Source of the DNA: Lachnospiraceae bacterium
GTDB lineage: Bacteria; Bacillota; Clostridia; Lachnospirales; Lachnospiraceae
Reading direction: 5' to 3'
Length of the DNA stretch: 64,000 bases
Assembly (NCBI GenBank): GCA_017472605.1
Contig: JAFUPV010000038.1
Span: 62,001 to 126,000 of the forward strand
Of the stretch, positions 1 to 8,695 are shown in pieces. A program made the position numbers and the translations under genes. The notes under the pieces are model-generated. The model saw nothing but the letters and a program-made list of their open reading frames with translations, had not been told where the DNA came from and made no database searches. The stretch's first letter is position 1, and every line of letters starts with the position of its first letter.

Positions 1-753
1 AAAAACGTAATAGTCGAAATCCGTGCCGGCGCAGGCGGTGATGAGGCTGCTCTGTTTGCAGCAGATCTGTACCGCATGTATGTCCGTTATGCCGAGCGCA
101 GCCGATGGAAGGTTGAAACCATCAGCTTTAATGAAAGCGGAATCGGCGGTATGAAGGAAGTTGTATTCATGATCAGCGGACAGGGTGCTTATTCCAAGCT
201 GAAATATGAAAGCGGCGTTCATCGTGTGCAGCGCGTACCGGAGACGGAAAGCGGCGGCAGAATCCACACGTCAACCGCAACCGTTGCAATCATGCCGGAA
301 GCGGAAGAAGTGGATGTTGTCCTGGACATGAATGACTGTAAATTTGATGTGTTCCGTGCATCCGGAAACGGCGGACAGTGTGTCAATACAACCGACTCCG
401 CAGTTCGTCTGACCCACATCCCCACCGGCATCGTTATTTCCTGTCAGGATGAAAAATCTCAGCTGAAAAACAAAGACAAGGCGCTGAAGGTGCTTCGCGC
501 AAAGCTTTATGAGCTGGAATGTTCCCGTATGCAGAGTGAGCAGGCGCAGGAGAGACGAAGTCAGATCGGAAGCGGAGACCGTTCCGAGAAAATCCGTACC
601 TACAACTTCCCGCAGAGCCGTGTGACAGACCATCGGATCAAGCTGACTCTGTATAAACTGGACGCGGTTCTTGACGGAGATCTGTATGAGCTTCTGGACA
701 GTCTGATCGCTGCGGATCAGGCGGAACGTCTTTCCAAAATGCAGGAAGAATAA
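1..753 (+). CDS. prfA: Peptide chain release factor 1 (5' end missing)
   Basis: Class I release factor that reads UAA and UAG in the ribosomal A site and triggers peptide release in the cytoplasm. The reading frame is open from base 1, so the N-terminal part (roughly the first 100 residues of a usual ~355) lies outside the window. Visible are the start of the catalytic domain ([20 protein letters not shown]), the GGQ loop as [20 protein letters not shown], the following SCQDEKSQ segment and the typical C-terminus ending LSKMQEE. The residue after GGQ is Cys rather than the more common His or Ser, a variation I take as lineage-specific. No clear terminator follows. The next gene starts 174 bases downstream behind its own promoter-like region. 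Confidence 0.96.
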   Translation, partial: KNVIVEIRAGAGGDEAALFAADLYRMYVRYAERSRWKVETISFNESGIGGMKEVVFMISGQGAYSKLKYESGVHRVQRVPETESGGRIHTSTATVAIMPEAEEVDVVLDMNDCKFDVFRASGNGGQCVNTTDSAVRLTHIPTGIVISCQDEKSQLKNKDKALKVLRAKLYELECSRMQSEQAQERRSQIGSGDRSEKIRTYNFPQSRVTDHRIKLTLYKLDAVLDGDLYELLDSLIAADQAERLSKMQEE

Positions 754-760
754 CGTGAAA

Positions 761-848
761 GTGTAAAAAATCTGATATGAAATGCTCGAAAATCTGATAT
801 GATTTACACAAAAATTTGATGGACATTTCATCATTTTTCTGATATAAT
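761..848 (+). promoter_or_regulatory. Promoter region of mgsA with phased TCTGATAT repeats
   Basis: The gap between prfA and mgsA holds TCTGATAT at 771, 793 and 838, spaced 22 and 45 bases apart, so about two and four helical turns. The first two copies extend to AAATCTGATATGA. The first two are enclosed by GTGTAAA (761-767) and TTTACAC (803-809). The third overlaps the best -10 element, TATAAT at 843-848. No good -35 box is visible at normal spacing, which would fit an activator-dependent promoter. This is inference from pattern only. Confidence 0.4.
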
Positions 849-927
849 AAATTTAATTGGGCTGACTGTTATTATGCTGTTTACGAACGGTCAGATTGTA
901 CTATAGTATTTGCATTGGGGTGGCAGA

Positions 928-1317
928 ATGAATATCGGATTAACAGCACATAACAGTAAAAAGACTTTATTGGAGAATTTCTGTATTGCCTACAAAGGAA
1001 TCCTGAAAAAGCACCGTCTGGTAGCAACGGAAATGACGGGAAAGCGCGTGGAAAAAGCGACAGGTCTTCCGGTCAGCAAGTTTCTGCCCGGTGACATGGG
1101 CGGCGATATGCAGCTCCAGAACGAAATCATGAGCAACGATATCGACATGCTCATTTTCTTTCACGACACCGATCTGACCGCGTACTCGGAGGACTATGCC
1201 CTTGGTGAGATCTGCCGTCTCTGTGACATGTACAACATCCCTCTTGCAACAAACATAGCAACAGCCGAATCGCTGATCCTTTGCCTGGATCGCGGCGATC
1301 TTGAGTGGAGAATGTAA
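928..1317 (+). CDS. mgsA: Methylglyoxal synthase
   Basis: Converts dihydroxyacetone phosphate to methylglyoxal and phosphate, a bypass of lower glycolysis that relieves sugar-phosphate stress. The protein shows the family pattern: an N-terminal GLTAHNSKK segment, TGLPVSKFLPGDMGGDMQL with the catalytic GDxGGD, then IDMLIFFHDTDLT and CDMYNIPLATNIATAE. It is 129 residues, at the short end for the family (E. coli about 150). The ATG at 928 is preferred over an upstream TTG at 910 because GGGGTGG lies just before it. It stands alone between prfA and a convergent ABC-F gene and ends before a shared terminator. Placement in a window rich in sugar catabolism fits its role. Confidence 0.95.
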   Translation: MNIGLTAHNSKKTLLENFCIAYKGILKKHRLVATEMTGKRVEKATGLPVSKFLPGDMGGDMQLQNEIMSNDIDMLIFFHDTDLTAYSEDYALGEICRLCDMYNIPLATNIATAESLILCLDRGDLEWRM

Positions 1318-1391
1318 ATCGCAGGTGCTCCTGCCCGACTTGTTGCTCGCAAATACAAAAAGAAACACGCTGCGCAGATTGCTCGTGTAAA

Positions 1392-1440
1392 TAAAATGAC
1401 CAGCTGAAACCGGATATGGGTTTCGCTGGTCATTTTTATT
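1392..1440. terminator. Bidirectional terminator between mgsA and the ABC-F gene
   Basis: A stem of about 18 bp with one bulge pairs AAAATGACCAGC plus GAAACC with GGGTTTC plus GCTGGTCATTTTT. It has A-rich and T-rich ends and so can act for both convergent genes. Confidence 0.9.
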
Positions 1441-1464
1441 TGCGCGAGCAGTGGAGTCGGATGA

Positions 1465-3378
1465 TCAGGAAAGCTGTTCTGCCAGCGTTTCCCAGAGTTC
1501 ATAGAGTCTGGAAAGCTCCTGTTCAACTGCTTCCAGATCTCTGTGGAGCTCCATCAGTCTTGCTGCATTGGAACTGATTGTGCCGTCGGAAAGCGATGCT
1601 TCAATCGTTTCTTTCTTTTCTTCCAGCCGGGCAATGTTTGCTTCGGCTTTTTTGCAGTCATTTTCCAGTTTACGCTGTCTGGCGGCTGCCTCTTTCTGCG
1701 TCTGCCAGTTCTGTCTGGAAACCGGGGCAGCACTGGAAGCTGCCTGGATGGGGTCAGGTGCAGCAGGAGCAAGAATATCCTTTTTCTCCAGATAGTAATC
1801 GTAGTTTCCGATGTAGTTGACAAAGGTCTGGTTCGTCAGCTCAAGGATTCTTGTTGCAGTCTGATTGATGAAATAGCGGTCATGAGAGACATAAAGCAGG
1901 GTACCGGAATAGTCGCGGATCGTCTGTTCCAGAATCTCACGGGAAATCATGTCCAGATGGTTTGTCGGCTCGTCCAGAATCAGGAAATTGGCATCGGAAA
2001 GCATCAAAAGAGCGAGAGAGACACGGCCTTTTTCGCCGCCGCTTAACGCGCGGACCGGTTTGAACACATCATCGCCGGTAAACAGAAAGGCAGCAAGCAG
2101 ATTCCGGATTTCCGTGTTTGTCATCTGCGGATGGGCATCGGAAATCTCTTCGAAAAGATTGTTTTCCATGTGGAGAACCTGCTGTTCCTGATCATAATAA
2201 CCGATCATAACACGGGAACCAAGTCTGCATTCGCCGCCGTCGGCCTCCAGCATGCCGTTAATGATTTTCAGGAGCGTCGTTTTTCCGGTACCGTTATTTC
2301 CGATGATGGCGACCTTTTCGCCCCGTTTAACCGAAAAGGAGGCATCCGAGAAGAGAACCTGACTGCCGAACTGCTTGGATAAGCCGCTTACTTCCAGCAC
2401 ATCGTTTCCGCTGGTAACTGCCGGCTCCAGATGGAGGCGCATGGAAGCATCCAGTTCAATTGGTTTTTCCAGACGGACCATTTTATCGAGCAGTTTTTCA
2501 CGGCTCTCCGCGCGGCGGATTGATTTTTCCCGGTTGAAGGAGCGAAGCTTTGTAATCACCTCTTCCTGATGCCGGATTTCCTGCTGCTGATTCATCCATG
2601 CCTTCAGCTGACTTTCCCGGACTGCTTTTTTCTTCTGGCTGTAATCAGAATAGTTGCCCTGATAGACAGAAAGCCTCGTATTTTCCACTTCAATAATCTT
2701 CGTTACGATCTTATCCATGAAATAACGGTCATGGGAAACAATGATCACGCTTCCGCTGTAATTCAGCAGGAACGTTTCCAGCCAGGCAATGGAATTCAGA
2801 TCCAGATGGTTGGTTGGCTCATCCAGAAGAAGGATGTCCGGCCTGGAGAGGAGAAGACGGCCCAGAGCGACACGTGTTTTCTGACCACCGGAGAGCGTAT
2901 GGATCGGTTTTTCAAATTCGGATTCATCAAACCCGAGGCCTTTCAGTACACCGATAATCTCACTTTTCAGCGCATAGCCGTTTTCCTGTTCAAACTGATG
3001 GTTCATTCTGGTATAACGGGCGAGGGCGGATTCCAGTTCCTCACCGCTTAGGTGCTGCATCTGCTGTTCCAGGCTGCGGATTTGTTCTTCCAGTGCAAGC
3101 ACATCCTTTTTTGTATTGAGAAGCTCCCCGAAAATCGTCCTGGTTGTGTCAAGCTCCTGGTGCTGGGCGAGATAGCCAAGCCGTTTATCTTTGGCGAGAA
3201 ACACGTCACCTTCGTCCTGTTTCAGATCGCCGGTAATAATTTTTAAAAGCGTTGACTTTCCGGCACCGTTAATGCCGACAATCGCCGCTTTTTCCCGTTC
3301 TTCAATATGGAAACTGCCATCAACCAGAACCGGCTTGTCAACGAAAGCCTTGCTGATATGGCTGCAGGATAAAATCAT
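1465..3378 (-). CDS. ABC-F family ATPase (Uup/YdiF-like, with C-terminal coiled coil)
   Basis: Soluble twin-ATPase protein of the ABC-F family. Members act on ribosomes rather than in membranes. Two nucleotide-binding domains are complete: Walker A GINGAGKST near residue 35 and GNNGTGKTT near 362, signatures LSGGQKTR and LSGGEKGR, and Walker B followed by LLDEPTNHLD and ILDEPTNHLD. The linker between them is charged and helical, and a C-terminal coiled coil of about 90 residues follows. At 637 residues it matches the longer housekeeping-type members rather than short resistance types. A strong site (AGGAGG in the antisense reading) sits just before the ATG. It is single and convergent with mgsA. 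The exact subfamily and ribosomal role cannot be fixed from sequence alone. Confidence 0.93.
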   Translation of the reverse strand: MILSCSHISKAFVDKPVLVDGSFHIEEREKAAIVGINGAGKSTLLKIITGDLKQDEGDVFLAKDKRLGYLAQHQELDTTRTIFGELLNTKKDVLALEEQIRSLEQQMQHLSGEELESALARYTRMNHQFEQENGYALKSEIIGVLKGLGFDESEFEKPIHTLSGGQKTRVALGRLLLSRPDILLLDEPTNHLDLNSIAWLETFLLNYSGSVIIVSHDRYFMDKIVTKIIEVENTRLSVYQGNYSDYSQKKKAVRESQLKAWMNQQQEIRHQEEVITKLRSFNREKSIRRAESREKLLDKMVRLEKPIELDASMRLHLEPAVTSGNDVLEVSGLSKQFGSQVLFSDASFSVKRGEKVAIIGNNGTGKTTLLKIINGMLEADGGECRLGSRVMIGYYDQEQQVLHMENNLFEEISDAHPQMTNTEIRNLLAAFLFTGDDVFKPVRALSGGEKGRVSLALLMLSDANFLILDEPTNHLDMISREILEQTIRDYSGTLLYVSHDRYFINQTATRILELTNQTFVNYIGNYDYYLEKKDILAPAAPDPIQAASSAAPVSRQNWQTQKEAAARQRKLENDCKKAEANIARLEEKKETIEASLSDGTISSNAARLMELHRDLEAVEQELSRLYELWETLAEQLS

Positions 3379-3484
3379 GGTAAAACCTCCTTTTTCACAG
3401 AGTTTATTCTATCGGATACCTGGAAAAAAGTCAAATACATTTGATGGAATGGCTGTTTCTGCACGGTTTTTGAAAAATAGAAGA

Positions 3485-3551
3485 TTGACATAAGGTTCAC
3501 AAATGGTATAATAGAAGTGTTTTGAAAGTTTAACGTGGTAACGGATACCAC
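3485..3551 (+). promoter_or_regulatory. rex promoter with candidate operators
   Basis: TTGACA (3485-3490) and TATAAT (3507-3512) are separated by 16 bases. TTCACAA at 3495-3501 matches one half of the known Rex box TTGTGAANNNNTTCACAA, and the other half, over the -35 box, is degenerate. Downstream, GTGGTA (3535-3540) and TACCAC (3546-3551) form a perfect inverted repeat with a 5-base spacer. Autoregulation by Rex is plausible but inferred. Confidence 0.6.
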
Positions 3552-3569
3552 ATCAGAAAGGTGATACCA

Positions 3570-4208
3570 ATGGAACAAAGAGAGATTTCAAGGGCGGTGA
3601 TCAAGCGCCTTCCAAGATATTACCGATATCTGGGTGAGCTGATGCAGGAGGGGATTGAGCGGATTTCTTCCAGTGAACTCAGTGCAAGAATGCATATCAC
3701 GGCATCCCAGATTCGTCAGGACCTGAATAATTTCGGTGGTTTTGGCCAGCAGGGCTATGGATATAATGTCAGACACCTGTATGCGGAGATCGGAAACATT
3801 CTGGGTCTTAACAAAAATTACAGCGTCATTATTATCGGTGCAGGAAACCTGGGGCAGGCAATTGCCAACTATACCAATTTCGAAAAACGTGGCTTTGTCA
3901 TGAAAGCAATGTTTGACATCAACCCCAGGCTGGTCGGTACGCAGATCCGGGGAATACCGGTGTATTCCATGGACGATCTGGAAACCTACCTGGAGGAGAA
4001 TGAGGTAGCGATTGCTGCTCTGACCCTACCAAAAGCAGCCGCGGAAAAAGCGGCTTACCGTCTTGTGCGCTGCGGTGTGAAGGGAATCTGGAATTTTGCC
4101 CATACGGATCTGATGCTTCCTGATGATGTGGTGGTGGAGAATGTCCATTTGTCGGAAAGTCTGATGCGGATTTCTTACCGGATCAGCAGCAAGGAGAATG
4201 GGAAATAA
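3570..4208 (+). CDS. rex: Redox-sensing transcriptional repressor Rex
   Basis: Cytoplasmic repressor that senses the NADH/NAD+ ratio and controls fermentation and respiration genes. The N-terminal winged helix (about residues 1-80, with SQIRQDLNNFGGFGQQGYGY) is followed by a Rossmann fold with IIIGAGNLGQA and a C-terminal helix that swaps between subunits. Length (212 residues) is normal. The ATG at 3570 follows AGAAAGGTG at good distance, and an upstream in-frame GTG overlaps that site and is unlikely to be used. It leads a row of co-directional genes (nnr, alr, mazF), although the 44-base gap to nnr does not prove co-transcription. A Rex half-site overlaps its own promoter. Confidence 0.97.
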   Translation: MEQREISRAVIKRLPRYYRYLGELMQEGIERISSSELSARMHITASQIRQDLNNFGGFGQQGYGYNVRHLYAEIGNILGLNKNYSVIIIGAGNLGQAIANYTNFEKRGFVMKAMFDINPRLVGTQIRGIPVYSMDDLETYLEENEVAIAALTLPKAAAEKAAYRLVRCGVKGIWNFAHTDLMLPDDVVVENVHLSESLMRISYRISSKENGK

Positions 4209-4252
4209 CGTAAATTCAGAAATCCGTTACAGAGAAGAGGGCAGGAGCAGGT

Positions 4253-5785
4253 ATGGAAGTGGTACTTGATGGCCGGCAGGCAAAAGAGCTGGACCGGTAT
4301 GCAATCGAAGAATTTGGAATGCAGTCACTCCTGTTAATGGAACGCGCGGCTTATGAGGTGGCAGCCTGTATCAGGCAGCTGCTGGCAGACAGGCGGCGCG
4401 TTTTTATCATGGCAGGAACAGGAAACAATGGTGCAGATGGTCTGGCTGCCGCACGTATGCTGACTCAGTCCGGGTATGAGGTGGAGATTCTTCTGGCAGG
4501 AAAAGAGGAAAAGGCGACCAGGGAATGGAAGTATCAGCGGATGCTGATTGACCGGCTTAAGATCCGGGTAACCGAATGGCAGGAAGAAACCGTGATCCCG
4601 AACGATTTTGATGTCTATGTGGATGCTCTGTTTGGAATCGGGCTTACACGGGAAATTGGCGGAAACTTCAAACGTCTGATCGAAGCGTTCATGAAAGCGG
4701 CGAAGCCGGATCGGGCAAAGCAGGCCGTGGTTGTTGCGGTTGATATCTGTTCCGGCATCTGTTCGACAACAGGCGCCGTTCTTGGAACGGCAGTGAAGGC
4801 AGATCTGACCGTAACCTTTGGCTATCGGAAAAACGGCCATGTTTTGTATCCTGGTGCCTGCTGTTGCGGTGAGGTGAAGGTGTTCGACATCGGATTTGAC
4901 CCGAAGGGACTGCCTGATTGCGGTGATCTGTTTCAGATACCGGAAAAAAGCGACATTCGCAGATGGCTTGGAGAGCGAGAACCTTCCGGCAATAAAGGTA
5001 CCTTCGGCAAAGTGCTTGTGATCGCCGGAGCCGCCGGAATGGCCGGAGCCGCCTGCTTTGCTGCAGAGGCTGCCTACCGGATGGGCGCCGGGCTGGTGAC
5101 GGTGCTGACAGCTCCTGTAAACCGTCCCATTCTTCAGATGAAGCTGCCGGAGGCAGTGATCCTGAATGCGGAAGCGGAATGGGAACAGACAAAGGAACAA
5201 ACAGTCCAGGCAATCCGTCAGGCCAAAGCAATTGTAGTTGGGCCGGGGCTGTCGATGAGCAGAGAAGCAGAACGCATTCTGGAACTGGTACTTGATGAGC
5301 GGGGCCAGACGCCGGTTGTGATCGATGCAGACGGATTGAATCTTCTGGCACAAAAAGGAAAGCAAATGCTGGATCAGCGGGTGATCCTGACTCCTCATCC
5401 GGGGGAGCTGGCAAGACTGCTTGACTGTCCGGTCTGCGACCTGAAAGCAATGGGAGGAAAGGAAGCTTCCCGCCTTCTGTTTGATAAATTCGGAGCAGTC
5501 AGTGTCTGTAAGGACGCGAGAACCGTTGTACGCACCAATGAATCGGAGGTCTTTCTGAATCTGACCGGAAACGATGGGATGGCAACGGGAGGAAGCGGTG
5601 ACGTTCTTGCCGGAATGATCGGGGGCCTTCTTGCAATGGGAATCGAACCGCAGCAGGCTGCGCCGCTTGGCGTCTGGCTTCATGGGGCAGCGGGGAATGA
5701 GGCGGCAGAAAAAAAAGGCCGTCACAGTCTTCTGGCGAGAGATCTTCTTGCAGCAATCCCGGCAGTGATGAAGAGCTGTCAGTAA
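4253..5785 (+). CDS. nnr: Bifunctional NAD(P)HX epimerase / ADP-dependent NAD(P)HX dehydratase
   Basis: Repairs damaged hydrated NADH and NADPH. The N-terminal YjeF_N half epimerises the hydrate and the C-terminal YjeF_C half dehydrates the S form using ADP. The first half (about residues 1-215) has the nucleotide-binding AGTGNNGADGLAAAR and DALFGIGL. The second (about 230-510) shows GTFGKVLVIAGAAGMAGA, VVGPGLS, VIDADGLN, LTPHPGEL and the NDGMATGGSGDVLAG phosphate loop. Length fits the fused bacterial form. An AGGAGCAGGT site precedes the ATG. It sits between rex and alr, the common arrangement in clostridia. Confidence 0.96.
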   Translation: MEVVLDGRQAKELDRYAIEEFGMQSLLLMERAAYEVAACIRQLLADRRRVFIMAGTGNNGADGLAAARMLTQSGYEVEILLAGKEEKATREWKYQRMLIDRLKIRVTEWQEETVIPNDFDVYVDALFGIGLTREIGGNFKRLIEAFMKAAKPDRAKQAVVVAVDICSGICSTTGAVLGTAVKADLTVTFGYRKNGHVLYPGACCCGEVKVFDIGFDPKGLPDCGDLFQIPEKSDIRRWLGEREPSGNKGTFGKVLVIAGAAGMAGAACFAAEAAYRMGAGLVTVLTAPVNRPILQMKLPEAVILNAEAEWEQTKEQTVQAIRQAKAIVVGPGLSMSREAERILELVLDERGQTPVVIDADGLNLLAQKGKQMLDQRVILTPHPGELARLLDCPVCDLKAMGGKEASRLLFDKFGAVSVCKDARTVVRTNESEVFLNLTGNDGMATGGSGDVLAGMIGGLLAMGIEPQQAAPLGVWLHGAAGNEAAEKKGRHSLLARDLLAAIPAVMKSCQ

Positions 5786-5858
5786 GACAGGCTGTGACCT
5801 TTTTGTGTATGTCTGCCGGACTGAGCGGATCAGTGAAGCAGAGGAAGGAGCAAGCAGG

Positions 5859-7034
5859 ATGAAATCATATTCAAGAGTATATGCAGAGGTGGATCTGGAT
5901 GCAATCCGGTCCAATATGGAGGCATTTCGCAGGAATGTGCCGGAAACGGCAATGCTTTGCGCCGTGGTAAAGACCGATGGGTACGGTCTTGGAGCAGTTC
6001 CCATTGCCAGAACCGTCAATGATCTTGTATGGGGCTTTGCGACGGCTACCATTGATGAGGCAGTCAATCTGCGCCGTCACGGAATTGACAGGCCGATTCT
6101 TGTGCTGGGCTATGTGCCGCGGGAACAGTTTGAAGAACTGGTGAACCTGGAGATCCGCTATGCGGCTTTCCAGCTGGAGGAGGCAGAATACCTTTCAAAA
6201 ACAGCGGCCGCTCTCGGAAAAACGGCTTATGTTCATGTGAAAACCGATACCGGAATGGGACGGATCGGGCTGATGCCAGAAGAGGTGCCGCAATTTATCC
6301 GTCAGCTGGGCCAAATGCCCGGAATTTCCGTGGAAGGCCTGTTCAGTCATCTTGCTACGGCAGATATGCTCCCAAGGGATGACGCATGGAAGCAGGTCAG
6401 CCTGTTTGAAGAGCTGGAAGCAGTGCTGCAGAAGGAGGGAATCCGGATTCCTGTCTGCCACCTGGGCAACAGCGCGGCATCCATGGAGATGACAGGAATT
6501 CGAAGCAATCTGTTCCGTGTGGGAATTGCTCTCTACGGATATTACCCGTCCGAGGAGATGGACAGGAATTCGGTGAAACTGAAGCCGGCGATGACGCTGA
6601 AGACGAGAATCATCCATCGGAAGAAAGTGCCGGCCGGGACGCCGATCGGCTATGGAGGCACCTATGTGACAGAGAAGGAGACCGTGGTCGCAACTGTTTC
6701 CATCGGCTATGGAGACGGATATCCGCGAAGCCTGTCCAATCGGGGAGAAATGCTGGTGCGCGGTCATCGTGTTCCCATAATCGGAAGAGTCTGCATGGAT
6801 CAGACCATGCTGGATGTCAGCTGCGTGCCCGATGTACAGAATGGAGATACCGTTACCGTCATTGGAAGTGATGGTGCACAGGAGATTACGGTGGAGGAAG
6901 CGTCGATGCTGGCAGGAAGCTTCAACTACGAATTCCTCTGTGATCTGGGAAAGCGGATCCCGAGGGTTTACCTGCGTAATGGCCGTGTGATCGGCACGAA
7001 GGATTATTTTGAAGATCCATATTTTGAGGAATAA
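5859..7034 (+). CDS. alr: Alanine racemase
   Basis: PLP enzyme making D-alanine for peptidoglycan. The lysine that binds PLP is in AVVKTDGYGLGA (Lys38), where most family members read KADAYGHGA, so two positions next to the lysine are substituted. The second catalytic segment with the tyrosine base is seen in SIGYGDGYPR, followed by VCMDQTMLDV. Length of 391 residues is normal. The ATG at 5859 follows GGAAGGAG by 8 bases, and an upstream in-frame GTG would add 18 unlikely residues. It is followed by a MazF-type toxin gene, as in many Firmicutes. Confidence 0.95.
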   Translation: MKSYSRVYAEVDLDAIRSNMEAFRRNVPETAMLCAVVKTDGYGLGAVPIARTVNDLVWGFATATIDEAVNLRRHGIDRPILVLGYVPREQFEELVNLEIRYAAFQLEEAEYLSKTAAALGKTAYVHVKTDTGMGRIGLMPEEVPQFIRQLGQMPGISVEGLFSHLATADMLPRDDAWKQVSLFEELEAVLQKEGIRIPVCHLGNSAASMEMTGIRSNLFRVGIALYGYYPSEEMDRNSVKLKPAMTLKTRIIHRKKVPAGTPIGYGGTYVTEKETVVATVSIGYGDGYPRSLSNRGEMLVRGHRVPIIGRVCMDQTMLDVSCVPDVQNGDTVTVIGSDGAQEITVEEASMLAGSFNYEFLCDLGKRIPRVYLRNGRVIGTKDYFEDPYFEE

Positions 7035-7207
7035 AACAGTCGTTGGAATCAGAGACGCCGCTTCACAGCCAAAACAATCGGAAGTGGGAAAGAACGGGCA
7101 AAATTGAAGGAACGGCATAGTATATATCAGGAAAATATCGGAGATACTGGAAATACAAAGGCGGTTTTGTACCGCAGAGTGAAAACTTTTGTATGGAGAG
7201 TGATGAG

Positions 7208-7552
7208 ATGATTATCAGACGAGGTGATATATATTATGCAGATCTTCGGCCGGTGGTCGGTTCCGAGCAGGGCGGTATCCGTCCGGTGCTGATCATACAG
7301 AACGATATGGGAAACCGTCACAGTCCCACCGTGATCTGTGCCGCCATTACATCAAAAATGAATAAGGCGAAGCTGCCAACTCACGTGGAGATTGACTGCA
7401 GAAGCTGCGATATTGTAAAGGATTCCGTTGTGCTTCTGGAGCAGCTTCGCACCATTGATAAGCGCAGGCTCCGGGAAAAGGTCTGCCATCTGGAAACGGA
7501 TGTGCTCAACCGGATCAATCAGGCGCTCTGTGTCAGTCTGGATCTTCGGTGA
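7208..7552 (+). CDS. MazF/PemK-type endoribonuclease toxin (EndoA-like), no antitoxin gene seen
   Basis: Small toxin of the MazF/PemK family, which cuts mRNA at short sequence motifs. The 114-residue protein begins with the family hallmark [20 protein letters not shown], then [17 protein letters not shown] and a C-terminal helix region. It follows alr, the same place as ndoA in Bacillus. There an antitoxin gene lies between the two, but here the 173 bases between alr and this start contain no ATG before 7193 and no plausible antitoxin frame. The ATG at 7208 is chosen because GGAGAG lies 7 bases upstream, and the in-frame ATG at 7193 is inside that site. An antitoxin might be encoded elsewhere. 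Confidence 0.93.
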   Translation: MIIRRGDIYYADLRPVVGSEQGGIRPVLIIQNDMGNRHSPTVICAAITSKMNKAKLPTHVEIDCRSCDIVKDSVVLLEQLRTIDKRRLREKVCHLETDVLNRINQALCVSLDLR

Positions 7553-7596
7553 ATCCATGTTTCCTGCCATCCTTACATAATACGGCTGTGCCGGTC

Positions 7597-7624
7597 TTGA
7601 CGGATGGTGGGAATGATGTTATAC
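7597..7624 (+). promoter_or_regulatory. Promoter of the CorC-like gene
   Basis: TTGACG at 7597-7602 and TTATAC at 7619-7624 with 16 bases between, about 98 bases ahead of the start codon. Confidence 0.6.
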
Positions 7625-7721
7625 TTGATTGCGGATAAGGAAACAGCCGGTGCCGGGCAGACTGGATCGGTTCGATCACGCAGATCAGATGGATCATGCA
7701 TAGAAAGAAAAAGGAGCAGAA

Positions 7722-8555
7722 ATGGAAACACATGGGCGATGGCCTGCTTTTATGTTAAGAAAGAGCCGGAAAGAAGAAGAATTTGAAGAGGAAATCATTT
7801 CCATCGTAGAAGAAGGACAGGAACAGGGAATCCTTGAGGAGCATGAAGCAGAAATGATCCACAACATTCTCGAGTTCGATGACAAGCAGGTGCGCGATAT
7901 CATGACGAGAAGAAATAATATCGCCTCTCTGGACAGTGCGCTGACGCTGGATGAAGCGGTTGAGATCATGATAAAGGAAGGAAAAACACGTTTCCCGGTT
8001 TACCGGGAGGATCTGGACGACATCATCGGCATGCTGCACCTTCGCGCGACTGTGATCGCGGAGCGGATTCCGGAGAACAAAACGAAACCGATTGATCAGA
8101 TTGAAGGTCTTCTCTACGAAGCTCATTTTGTGCCGGAGACCAAGCGGATCATGCAGCTGTTCCGTGAGATGCAGTCTAAAAAGTACCACATTGCCGTTGT
8201 GGTGGACGAGTATGGTCAGACAGCCGGAATCGTCACCATGGAGGATATTCTGGAGGAGATCGTCGGAAACATCTTTGATGAAAGTGATGAGGTGGATACC
8301 GGCATCCAGGTTCGGGACGGTGTGTACCTGATGGAAGGAAGCACCATGCTGGAGGACGCGGAAACGGTGCTGAACATCGAATTCGAAGATGAAGAAGTGG
8401 AGACGCTGAACGGATTTCTGATCAGCCGTCTGGAACGGATTCCGCAGGAAGGCGAACAGCCTCAGGTCGAGTATCAGGGCTATCGGTTCCAGATTCTTTC
8501 TGTAGATAACAATGTGATCCAGAAGGTTCGTGTAACGGCTCTGGATAAAAAATGA
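7722..8555 (+). CDS. CBS-domain protein of the CorC/HlyC family
   Basis: Cytoplasmic protein with a pair of CBS domains (about residues 65-190, with DIMTRRNNIASLD and VVVDEYGQTAGIVTMEDILE) and a C-terminal CorC_HlyC domain (about 195-277). Family members are linked to magnesium and cobalt efflux and to adenosine nucleotide sensing. Larger relatives carry an N-terminal DUF21 membrane domain. This one lacks it and, at 277 residues, resembles E. coli CorC. An acidic N-terminal helix (KEEEFEEEIISIVEEGQEQG) precedes the CBS pair. AAAGGAG lies just before the ATG. The true ligand and any membrane partner are unknown. Confidence 0.9.
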   Translation: METHGRWPAFMLRKSRKEEEFEEEIISIVEEGQEQGILEEHEAEMIHNILEFDDKQVRDIMTRRNNIASLDSALTLDEAVEIMIKEGKTRFPVYREDLDDIIGMLHLRATVIAERIPENKTKPIDQIEGLLYEAHFVPETKRIMQLFREMQSKKYHIAVVVDEYGQTAGIVTMEDILEEIVGNIFDESDEVDTGIQVRDGVYLMEGSTMLEDAETVLNIEFEDEEVETLNGFLISRLERIPQEGEQPQVEYQGYRFQILSVDNNVIQKVRVTALDKK

Positions 8556-8565
8556 GGAATAGCCC

Positions 8566-8594
8566 TTGCCTAAACGGCAAAGTAGTGCTATGAT
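8566..8594 (+). promoter_or_regulatory. yebC promoter
   Basis: TTGCCT (8566-8571) and TATGAT (8589-8594), 17 bases apart. The -35 box is also the left arm of a TTGCC/GGCAA inverted repeat (8566-8580) that could be an operator. Confidence 0.6.
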
Positions 8595-8695
8595 ACATAA
8601 GTTGATGAATAACTGCGGCAGAAAAAACCGCGGATTGAGAACGCAGAACTGCCAGAAACGGTTTTGCAGCTGAAGAAATAAAGGAGCGTATTTTT

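Noticed and set aside
1318-1391. Another copy of the dispersed palindromic element after mgsA
   Set aside because: There are GCTCGC-like words there but neither the 8-7-8 stem-loop nor the GGATGTATAAA tail.
4334-6067. A 577-codon open frame on the minus strand
   Set aside because: It is antisense to nnr and alr, which have clear family motifs. The predicted product is a His/Ser/Arg-rich shadow with no domain.
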